Shown in pieces: positions 6,886-13,582 of a stretch of DNA of 23,392 nt. How positions within the stretch are numbered: the stretch's first letter is position 1; each line of letters opens with the position of its first letter. The translations under genes were made by a program, and so were the position numbers. The notes beneath the pieces were generated by a model. It saw nothing but the letters and a program-made list of their open reading frames with translations, made no database searches and was not told where the DNA came from. This DNA comes from Giesbergeria sp. (lineage in GTDB: Bacteria; Pseudomonadota; Gammaproteobacteria; Burkholderiales; Burkholderiaceae_C): assembly GCA_017987055.1 (NCBI GenBank), contig JAGNUJ010000008.1, positions 1-23,392 on the forward strand, given 5' to 3'.

Positions 6886-7554
6886 ATGACCTCCGCCATC
6901 ACCTCCAACTCGTCCAGCACCGGCGTCGACAGCGCCAGCACCGGCACGAAAAACATCAACGCCAACGATGCAGCCAACTCGCAAGACCGATTTTTGAAGC
7001 TGCTCGTCGCCCAGTTGAACAACCAAGACCCGATGAACCCACTGGACAACGCGCAGATGACTTCGCAAATTGCGCAGATCAACACCGTCACCGGCATCGA
7101 GCAACTCAACGCGACCGTCCAGGGCTTGGTCAGCCAGTTTTCTGCCCAGCAAATGCTGCAAGGCAGCGCCATGGTCGGGCGCCAAGTGCTGGTGGAAGGC
7201 GACTCGATGGCCATCAACGCCGAAACCAACATCGCCTACGGTGCGCTGGATCTGTCCGCCTCAGCGGCCAGCGTCAAAGTGCAAGTGCTCAATGCCAGCG
7301 GCAAAGAGCTGGGCGTGGTGGAGTTGGGTTCCCTCAAAGAGGGGCGTTTCAACTTTGAATGGGATGCCAGCGCCCACCCCGACAGCGGTCCGCTGCACTT
7401 CAAAGTAGTCGCCCAAAACGGCGAGGCCAACGTGCCAGCCACACCGCTGACCATCGACCAAGTGGTGGGGGTCAGCCAAGAAAACGGCGCCCTGCAACTG
7501 CAACTGGGCCGCGGCGATACCGTCGATTTCGGCACCATCAAGTCCGTCCTCTAA
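6886..7554 (+). CDS. flgD: Hook cap / hook scaffolding protein FlgD
   Basis: FlgD forms the temporary cap under which FlgE assembles into the hook. The 222 residues start with a Ser/Thr/Ala-rich disordered segment of about 30 residues, then the conserved block FLKLLVAQLNNQDPMNPLDN with TSQIAQINTVTGIEQLN, the FlgD N-terminal hallmark. The C-terminal half is a beta-rich domain containing VQVLNASGKELGVVELGSL and FNFEWDA, as in FlgD Ig/tudor-like regions. The start follows GAAAGCACACC at 6872-6882. It is located between flgC and flgE as usual. Confidence 0.96.
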   Translation: MTSAITSNSSSTGVDSASTGTKNINANDAANSQDRFLKLLVAQLNNQDPMNPLDNAQMTSQIAQINTVTGIEQLNATVQGLVSQFSAQQMLQGSAMVGRQVLVEGDSMAINAETNIAYGALDLSASAASVKVQVLNASGKELGVVELGSLKEGRFNFEWDASAHPDSGPLHFKVVAQNGEANVPATPLTIDQVVGVSQENGALQLQLGRGDTVDFGTIKSVL

Positions 7555-7597
7555 CGCCACACCGCGCCCTCACCTTTTTTCCTATCAGGAGCACACC

Positions 7598-8869
7598 ATG
7601 GGTTTTCAACAAGGCATATCCGGCCTCAACGCTGCCAGCAAAAATCTGGACGTCATTGGCCACAACATCGCCAACTCCGGCACCGTCGGCTTCAAAGCCT
7701 CGCGCGCTGAATTCGCTGACTTAGTCGCTAACTCTATGGCTGGCTTTAATGGCGGCACTGGCAAAGCCGGCTTTGGCGTGGAAGTGGCCGCCATCTCGCA
7801 ACAATTTAGCCAAGGCGGTCTGAACATGACCGGCAACGGCTTAGACGTAGCCATCAACGGCGGCGGCTTTTTCAAGCTACAGCTGCCCGATGGCTCGGCG
7901 GCCTACACGCGCGCTGGCAACTTCAAACAAGATAAAAACGGTGATGTCATGACCAACGATGGTGCCCGCGTCATGGGCTACAAGGTCGATCCTGATACGG
8001 GCATTGCCAGCTCAACCACCACGCCGCTGTCATTTCCTATCGGCTCGCCCATCGCGGCCAAGCAAACAAGCAGCACCACTATCACCTTGAACCTCGATGC
8101 GCGCGCCAAAGATGCTGCAGCCAATCCCACCGCAGTACCGCCCATTCCTGAGACGCCCCGCTCCACCTATGGCACCTCCGTCAACGTGTACGACAGCCAA
8201 GGTGTGGCCGTACCCGTGAATCTGTACTTCGTAAAGACGGGTACGGCCAATACCTGGGAAGTCTGGGACGCGCTCGACGATCCGGCCGCCACCCCACCCG
8301 TTGTGGGCAACAACCTAGGCAACGTCGTATTCGATGGCAACGGCAAGTACGACGCAACCGCCAGCACCTCCCCCCTGACGGTCAACGTAGATCCGTCCAA
8401 AGCCAACCCCAACAATCCACCTGCACCTTGGGATGTGGAAATAGATCTGTCGGGTGCCACCCAATTCGGTACGAAATTCGCTATCTCTGACCTGCAACAA
8501 GACGGCTACGCTGCCGGCGAGCTGAAAAGCATCAACATCGCTGGCGACGGCACTGTCGTGGCCAGCTACTCCAACGGCATCACCCGTGCCGAGGCGCAAC
8601 TGGCCCTGACCAACTTTCGCAACCCGCAAGGCCTCACCGCCGTGGGCGGCAACAACTGGGTCGAGTCGGCTGATTCCGGCGCTCCGGTGGACGGCAAGCC
8701 CGGCAGCGGCAGCTTTGGCACGCTGCGCGCCGGTGCGCTGGAAGAATCCAACGTCGATTTGACCGCCGAGTTGGTCAACATGATGACCGCGCAGCGCTCC
8801 TACCAAGCCAACGCCCAGACCATCAAAACACAAGACCAAGTGATGTCCACGCTGGTCAACCTGCGCTAA
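7598..8869 (+). CDS. flgE: Flagellar hook protein FlgE
   Basis: FlgE polymerises into the hook, the flexible joint outside the cell. The start is fixed by AGGAG (7587-7591) six bases upstream, which merges into the GCACACC leader motif. The 423 residues begin MGFQQGISGLNAASKNLDVIG followed by HNIANSGTVGFK, the D0 signature, then FSQGGLNMTGNGLDVAINGGGFF. The central part (about 130-290) is rich in Thr, Pro and Ala and is the surface-exposed, variable D1/D2 region; it is slightly richer in A/T than its neighbours. The C terminus has GALEESNVDLTAELVNMMTAQRSYQANA. Size is typical of betaproteobacterial FlgE. Confidence 0.97.
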   Translation: MGFQQGISGLNAASKNLDVIGHNIANSGTVGFKASRAEFADLVANSMAGFNGGTGKAGFGVEVAAISQQFSQGGLNMTGNGLDVAINGGGFFKLQLPDGSAAYTRAGNFKQDKNGDVMTNDGARVMGYKVDPDTGIASSTTTPLSFPIGSPIAAKQTSSTTITLNLDARAKDAAANPTAVPPIPETPRSTYGTSVNVYDSQGVAVPVNLYFVKTGTANTWEVWDALDDPAATPPVVGNNLGNVVFDGNGKYDATASTSPLTVNVDPSKANPNNPPAPWDVEIDLSGATQFGTKFAISDLQQDGYAAGELKSINIAGDGTVVASYSNGITRAEAQLALTNFRNPQGLTAVGGNNWVESADSGAPVDGKPGSGSFGTLRAGALEESNVDLTAELVNMMTAQRSYQANAQTIKTQDQVMSTLVNLR

Positions 8870-8907
8870 TAAAAAGCCACCCCTAAAGCACACCCGGAGT
8901 TACTGCT

Positions 8908-9648
8908 ATGGATCGCATCATCTACACCTCCATGACCGGTGCCAATGCGGCCGCGCATCGGCAGGCGGTGTTGGCCAACAACTTGGCCAATGCCTCCACG
9001 CAGGGCTTTCGCGCGGAAATGTCTACCTTTCGCTCGGTACCCATCGAGGGCGAAGGCTCGACCACCCGGGTGTTTGCGCTCGAAGCCACCTCTGGCCACT
9101 CCGAAGCCTCGGGGCCGGCGACGCGCACCGGGCGCAGCTTAGACGCGATGGCGCTGGGCAACGCTTGGTTTGCGGTGCAAGGGCTGGACGGCACCGAGGC
9201 CTATACCCGCTCGGGCGTGTTTGAAGTCTCCGACACCGGCCAGCTGCTGACCCCGCTGGGCCTCACAGTGCTGTCCGACGGCGGCGCGCCGATTGATGTG
9301 CCCCAAGGCGCGCAAATCATGATGGGCGCGGACGGCACGATTACGGCCACCGTCCCCGGCGAGCCATCGACCCAAATTGCGCGGCTGAAACTGGCCTCAC
9401 CCACCGCCGACGAGCCACTCAAGCGCAGCGACGACGGGCTGTTTCGCACCGCCAGTGGCAACCCGCTGCCCAACGACCCGGCTGCGCGCATGCTGTCGGG
9501 CGCGCTCGAAGGCTCCAACGTCAACCCGGTCGAATGCATGGTCGGCATGATCGCCGCCTCGCGCCAGTTCGAGCAACAAATCAAGCTGCTGCAAACCGCT
9601 GAACAGAACGACAAGTCGGCCGGCCAATTGCTCAGTCTGAACGGCTGA
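8908..9648 (+). CDS. flgF: Flagellar proximal rod protein FlgF
   Basis: FlgF is a rod protein between the FlgB/FlgC part and the distal rod. It has 246 residues (251 in E. coli), with MDRIIYTSMTGANAAAHRQ and LANNLANASTQGFRAEM at the N terminus and GALEGSNVNPVECMVGMIAASRQFE near the C terminus. In the latter, Cys stands where the other axial proteins have Glu. The start has GGAG at 8896-8899, and just upstream TAAAGCACACC (8884-8894). The leader motif is thus separate from the ribosome site here. Confidence 0.95.
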   Translation: MDRIIYTSMTGANAAAHRQAVLANNLANASTQGFRAEMSTFRSVPIEGEGSTTRVFALEATSGHSEASGPATRTGRSLDAMALGNAWFAVQGLDGTEAYTRSGVFEVSDTGQLLTPLGLTVLSDGGAPIDVPQGAQIMMGADGTITATVPGEPSTQIARLKLASPTADEPLKRSDDGLFRTASGNPLPNDPAARMLSGALEGSNVNPVECMVGMIAASRQFEQQIKLLQTAEQNDKSAGQLLSLNG

Positions 9649-9685
9649 CGCGAGCGCGCCCGCAGCCCTTACCGAAGGAATCACC

Positions 9686-10465
9686 ATGATCAACTCTTTG
9701 TGGATCGCCAAATCTGGCATGTCGGCGCAGCAGACGCAGATGGACGTCGTCTCGCACAACTTGGCCAACGTCTCCACCACTGGCTACAAACGCGCCAGCG
9801 CGGTGTTTCAAGACCTGATTTACCAAAACCAGCGCCAAGTCGGTGCCGCCACTGGCGAGCAAAACCAGCTGCCCACGGGCCTGCACTTGGGTCTGGGTGT
9901 GAACGTCGTCTCCACCAGCCGCGACTTTCGCCAAGGCACGCCCCAAGCCAGCGGCAAAGACTTCGATCTGGCCATCAACGGCGACGGTTTTTTCCAAATC
10001 GACATGCCTGACGGCACCATCGCCTACACCCGCGACGGCACCTTCAACCCCGACTCGACCGGCCAGCTGGTCAATGCGGGCGGCTACCCGCTCTCGGGCG
10101 GCATCACCGTGCCACCCGATACCGTCAAGATGAGCGTCAGCAAGCAAGGTTTGGTCGAATTTTTCGACAAAACCGGGGCCAAGCTGGGCGGTGCCAACCT
10201 CACGCTGGCCACCTTTATCAATCCGGGCGGCTTGGAGCCAGTAGGTCAAAACCTGTTTCGCGAATCGGTCGCTTCGGGCAACCCGCAAACCGGCGCGCCC
10301 GACGCCAACGGCATCGGCCAAGTGATGCAGGGCTATTTGGAAGCCTCCAACGTCAACGTGGTCGAAGAGCTGGTGATGATGATCCAAACCCAGCGCGCCT
10401 ACGAGATGAACTCCAAAGCCATCTCGACTTCGGACCAGATGCTGGCCAAGCTCAACCAGATTTGA
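9686..10465 (+). CDS. flgG: Flagellar distal rod protein FlgG
   Basis: FlgG forms the distal rod that passes through the P and L rings. The 259 residues match the family length (260 in E. coli). Features seen: MINSLWIAKSGMSAQQTQMD, SHNLANVSTTGYKRASAVF, DFDLAINGDGFFQI, and the C-terminal SNVNVVEELVMMIQTQRAYEMN. AAGGA at 9675-9679 supports the start. The stop codon is the beginning of TGATAGCTGCTATG, which carries straight into the flgH start nine bases later. Confidence 0.97.
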   Translation: MINSLWIAKSGMSAQQTQMDVVSHNLANVSTTGYKRASAVFQDLIYQNQRQVGAATGEQNQLPTGLHLGLGVNVVSTSRDFRQGTPQASGKDFDLAINGDGFFQIDMPDGTIAYTRDGTFNPDSTGQLVNAGGYPLSGGITVPPDTVKMSVSKQGLVEFFDKTGAKLGGANLTLATFINPGGLEPVGQNLFRESVASGNPQTGAPDANGIGQVMQGYLEASNVNVVEELVMMIQTQRAYEMNSKAISTSDQMLAKLNQI

Positions 10466-10473
10466 TAGCTGCT

Positions 10474-11175
10474 ATGTCCACTTTCACCTCTCCCCCTGTT
10501 GCCGCTGCGCTTGCGTTGGTGGTGTTTTGCACTGGCTGCGCCGGCCCGCTGTCGCCGCCGCCACCGGTCGACTTACTGCCGACGGCGCCACCGCCCTTGG
10601 CCGCTGCGCCGCGCACGCAAGGGCCCGCCACCGGCAGCCTGTTCAGCACCGCCAGCTACCGCCCAGCGATGGAAGACCGGCGCGCGCGCTTGGTCGGCGA
10701 CAGCGTGACCATCTTGATCACCGAGCGCGTCACCGCCAGCCAAACCTCCTCGTCCAACCTCAGCCGCAAGTCCGAGACCAGCGCGGGCATCGCCGCTTTG
10801 CCGTTTCTTTCGGGCGGCGCGCTGGGCACCTTGGGACGCGCCAAAATTGGCGGCAACAGCAACAGCGACTTTGAAGGCGGCGGCGCTACCACCAGCCAAA
10901 ACACCTTCGAGAGCAACATCACCACCACCGTTATCGAAGTACTGCCCAACGGCCACTTGGTGGTCTCGGGTGAGAAGCAAATCGGCGTCAACGAGAACGT
11001 CGATGTGCTGCGCTTTTCGGGCACGGTCGATCCGCGTGCGCTGCAGCCGGGCAGCCGCGTCGCCTCGTCGCAAGTGGCCAACGTGCGCGTGCAATCGCGC
11101 GGGCGCGGCGCGCAAAGCGAAGTCCAAGCCATGGGCTGGCTGGCGCGGGCGTTTAACTCGGTTTCGCCGTTTTAA
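10474..11175 (+). CDS. flgH: Flagellar L-ring lipoprotein FlgH
   Basis: FlgH forms the outer-membrane L ring as a lipoprotein. From ATG 10474 it has 233 residues; a TTG at 10462 would add four. Neither start has a ribosome site, so translation probably depends on coupling with flgG. The signal region is unusual: no Lys or Arg precedes the hydrophobic stretch, and the lipobox is Cys-Thr-Gly-Cys (residues 19-22) with Cys at -3. The mature part has the FlgH pattern YRPAMEDRRARLVGDSVTILITE, NTFESNITTTVIEVLPNGHL, VVSGEKQIGVNENVDVLRFSG and the terminal GWLARAFNSVSPF. Function is secure; only the N terminus is odd. A large hairpin repeat follows before flgI. Confidence 0.95.
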   Translation: MSTFTSPPVAAALALVVFCTGCAGPLSPPPPVDLLPTAPPPLAAAPRTQGPATGSLFSTASYRPAMEDRRARLVGDSVTILITERVTASQTSSSNLSRKSETSAGIAALPFLSGGALGTLGRAKIGGNSNSDFEGGGATTSQNTFESNITTTVIEVLPNGHLVVSGEKQIGVNENVDVLRFSGTVDPRALQPGSRVASSQVANVRVQSRGRGAQSEVQAMGWLARAFNSVSPF

Positions 11176-11208
11176 CGGGCATTCAGCGCAGCGGGCAGGT
11201 GCCCCGCT

Positions 11209-11302
11209 AAAAAGTGAGCTGCTAGCGCACGTGTTTAAAGGGTTTCAGGCTGTTTTTATGCTCAAGCCCTTTAAACACGTGCGCTAGCAGCTATTGTTTT
11301 TT
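11209..11302. repeat. Dispersed hairpin repeat, copy 2, with perfect 26-bp stem
   Basis: Arms 11217-11242 and 11267-11292 are exact inverted complements over 26 bases around a 24-base loop. The outer ends are AGCTGCTAGCGCACGTG and CACGTGCGCTAGCAGCT. A T-run follows at 11297-11302. On both flanks it matches copy 1: AAAAAGTGAGCTG versus AAAAATGTGAGCTG on the left, and 23 identical bases on the right (11279-11301 and 4105-4127). It lies within the flg run between flgH and flgI, where it could terminate or protect the upstream message. Function is inferred. Confidence 0.92.
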
Positions 11303-11377
11303 CTTCAATCAAACCTGCAGATGTGCGTACAGCGGCTCAATTGGTGGGTAAATGCGCCGCTTATCCGGCCATTTAAA

Positions 11378-11391
11378 AAGGAGGTGTCCTT
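11378..11391 (+). promoter_or_regulatory. Strong but displaced and foldable Shine-Dalgarno sequence before flgI
   Basis: AAGGAGGTG is nearly the full complement of the 16S rRNA 3' end, yet its last G of GGAGG (11384) is 21 bases from the flgI ATG, too far for normal use. The same bases fold into AAGGA-GGTG-TCCTT, a 5-bp stem with a 4-base loop that covers the site. It may be a translational control point, or the true start may differ. Confidence 0.55.
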
Positions 11392-11405
11392 CCACAATTG
11401 ACGCC

Positions 11406-12551
11406 ATGAAAGCTCTGCGCCCCCTCCTTCCTTGGCACGCTGCTCGGCGACTGGCTCCGCTGGTAGCCTTGTTTGCCGCTCTGTGTACTGCCCTGCCCGC
11501 GCAGGCCGTGCGCATCAAAGAAGTAGCGTCTGTCCAAGGCGTGCGCAGCAACCAGTTGACCGGCTACGGCCTGGTCGTCGGCTTGGACGGCACGGGCGAC
11601 CAAACCACGCAAATGCCGTTTACCACGCAGGCCATGTCCAACTACCTGCAGCAAATGGGCATCAGCCTCTCGGACGCTAACGCCAGCCGACTACAGCTCA
11701 AAAACGTCGCCACCGTCATCATCACCGCGCAACTGCCGGCTTTTGCGCAGCCGGGGCAGTTCATTGACGTCAGCGTCTCGTCGATGGGCAACGCCAAGTC
11801 GCTCAAGGGCGGCACCTTGATTGCCACGCCGCTGCGCGGCGCCGATGGCGAAATTTATGCGCTGGCCCAAGGCAACTTGGTCGTCGGCGGCGCCGGTGCT
11901 GGCGCTGGCGGCAGCAAAGTGCAAATCAACCACTTGAGCGCTGGCCGCATCCCCCAAGGCGCGCAGGTCGAACGCGCCGTGCCAACGCCGCTGCACGAGG
12001 GCAGCACCATCACATTGGGGCTCAACGCCTCAGACTTTCAAACCGCCCGCCGCGTCGCCCAAGCCATCAACGCGCGTCTCGGTCCCAACCAAGCGCTGGC
12101 GCTGGACGGGCGTACGGTGCAAGTGCAAGCCCCCAGCAGCCCCGGCGCGCGGGTCAACTTCATTGCCGAACTCGAAGAGCTATCGATAGAAACTACCGCG
12201 CCCGCTGCCAAAGTAGTGATCAACGCGCGCACTGGCTCGGTGGTGCTCAACCAAGCCGTCACGCTGGGCGCGTGCGCCATTGCACACGGCAACTTGGCCA
12301 TCACCATCAGCTCAACGCCCGTAATCAGCCAGCCCAACCCGCTCTCGCGCGGCGAGACCGTGGTGCGTGAAAAGGCTGACATCCAAATCACCCAAGAACC
12401 CGGCAACCTGATTCAGGTGCCTTCCTCGCCGCAGCTGACCGACGTGGTGCGCGCCCTCAATGCTTTGGGCGTCACACCACAAGACCTGCTGGCCATCTTG
12501 CAAGCCATCAAAGCCGCCGGCGCGCTCAACGCCGAGCTGGAAGTCATCTGA
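11406..12551 (+). CDS. flgI: Flagellar P-ring protein FlgI
   Basis: FlgI forms the periplasmic P ring around the distal rod; FlgA is its chaperone. From ATG 11406 the product has 381 residues with a classic signal peptide: basic n-region, LAPLVALFAALCTAL core and cleavage after PAQA near residue 34. The mature protein starts VRIKEVASVQGVRSNQ and continues LTGYGLVVGLDGTGDQT, diagnostic for FlgI; AELEELSIETTAPAAKVVIN and PQLTDVVRALNALGVTP are also typical. The start is the least certain part: the frame is open to ATG 11352 (18 more residues), and ATT 11397 would sit nearer the strong ribosome site at 11378-11384. The signal peptide favours 11406. Confidence 0.95.
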   Translation: MKALRPLLPWHAARRLAPLVALFAALCTALPAQAVRIKEVASVQGVRSNQLTGYGLVVGLDGTGDQTTQMPFTTQAMSNYLQQMGISLSDANASRLQLKNVATVIITAQLPAFAQPGQFIDVSVSSMGNAKSLKGGTLIATPLRGADGEIYALAQGNLVVGGAGAGAGGSKVQINHLSAGRIPQGAQVERAVPTPLHEGSTITLGLNASDFQTARRVAQAINARLGPNQALALDGRTVQVQAPSSPGARVNFIAELEELSIETTAPAAKVVINARTGSVVLNQAVTLGACAIAHGNLAITISSTPVISQPNPLSRGETVVREKADIQITQEPGNLIQVPSSPQLTDVVRALNALGVTPQDLLAILQAIKAAGALNAELEVI

Positions 12552-12576
12552 TGGCCTACCCCAGGAGTGCTCCACC

Positions 12577-13527
12577 ATGGCTTTGACCAACCCCTCTAGC
12601 GCTGCCAGCAACACCAGCGCGCGCCTCTCCAACGCCTTAGCGGTGGACGTGCAATCGCTCAACCACCTCAAGGCTGAAGCTGGCAAAAACAGCGCTGCTG
12701 CCGTGCGCGAAACCGCCAAGCAGTTCGAGTCGCTGTTCATGCGCGAAATGATCAAAAGCATGCGCGAGGCGACGATGAAGTCTGGGATGCTCGACAGCTC
12801 ACAAGGCGACTTAGGCACCGACATGCTCGATCAGCAGTTATCGGTGCAAATGTCGGGTCTGCCCGGCGGCCTCTCAGAGGCCATTGCCCGCCAGCTGGAG
12901 CGCCAAATGGGCGGCGCTGAGGCCAACTTGGTCGCGCCCTCCACTTTGAGCATGTCCAGCCTGCAGTACCAGCGCAGCCATATCGCCAGCAGCGCAGCCA
13001 GCAGCGCCAACAGCGCCAACAGCACCCCAGCTGCCAGCGGCCCCGGCCCCAAAGGGCGCGATGAATTTGTGCAACACCACCAAGCCGCCGCCGAGCGCGT
13101 CGCACAGGCCAGCGGCATTCCAGCGAGCTTCATGATTGGCCAAGCCGGCCACGAAACCGGCTGGGGCAAGGGCGAGATCAAGAACGCCGATGGCAGCAAC
13201 TCGTTCAACCTGTTTGGCATCAAAGCCGGCAAGGGCTGGAGCGGCAAGGTGGCCGAAATCACCACCACCGAATACATCAACGGCACCGCACAAAAAGTGA
13301 CGGCCAAGTTTCGCGCCTACGACTCTTACGAAGACTCGTTCAAAGACTACGCCCGCTTGATCAACAACAGCCCGCGCTACGAGCAAGCGCGCGCCAAGAC
13401 CGACTCTGCCGTGGCCTACGCCACCGAGCTGCAAAAAGCCGGCTACGCCACCGACCCCGAATACGCCCGCAAATTGAGCGGTGCCATCAACAGCGCTTTG
13501 CGCGTGCAGCGCGCCGCGCAGGCCTGA
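12577..13527 (+). CDS. flgJ: Rod cap and peptidoglycan hydrolase FlgJ
   Basis: FlgJ caps the growing rod and cuts peptidoglycan to let it through. AGGAG at 12563-12567 supports ATG 12577, giving 316 residues (313 in E. coli). The N-terminal rod-binding domain (about 45-95) contains AKQFESLFMREMIKSMREA and DMLDQQLSVQMSG. A Ser/Ala/Asn/Pro linker follows (about 130-160), encoded by short AGC-rich repeats. The C-terminal glucosaminidase domain has GQAGHETGWGKGE with probable catalytic Glu193, then NSFNLFGIKAG and FRAYDSYEDSFKDYARLI. It is thus the two-domain (beta/gamma) form. It lies directly after flgI. Confidence 0.96.
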   Translation: MALTNPSSAASNTSARLSNALAVDVQSLNHLKAEAGKNSAAAVRETAKQFESLFMREMIKSMREATMKSGMLDSSQGDLGTDMLDQQLSVQMSGLPGGLSEAIARQLERQMGGAEANLVAPSTLSMSSLQYQRSHIASSAASSANSANSTPAASGPGPKGRDEFVQHHQAAAERVAQASGIPASFMIGQAGHETGWGKGEIKNADGSNSFNLFGIKAGKGWSGKVAEITTTEYINGTAQKVTAKFRAYDSYEDSFKDYARLINNSPRYEQARAKTDSAVAYATELQKAGYATDPEYARKLSGAINSALRVQRAAQA

Positions 13528-13582
13528 GCACCTGCACCGCTTGCCACCAGCACAACTTGCCACCTAAAGCACGAGAAATACT

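Noticed and set aside
9632..10387. 251-codon open frame on the minus strand opposite flgG
   Set aside because: Antisense shadow of flgG with no ribosome site or recognisable motif.
11349..11375. TAAA-N15-GCC, sigma-28-like, upstream of flgI
   Set aside because: Only the core bases match (about half of each box), and transcription from it would start within or after the strong ribosome site, leaving that site unused.
12986..13046. Short AGC/GCC-rich repeats in flgJ as a possible tandem repeat or slippage locus
   Set aside because: They encode the Ser/Ala/Asn linker expected between the rod and hydrolase domains; the units are irregular and too few to suggest a variable array.
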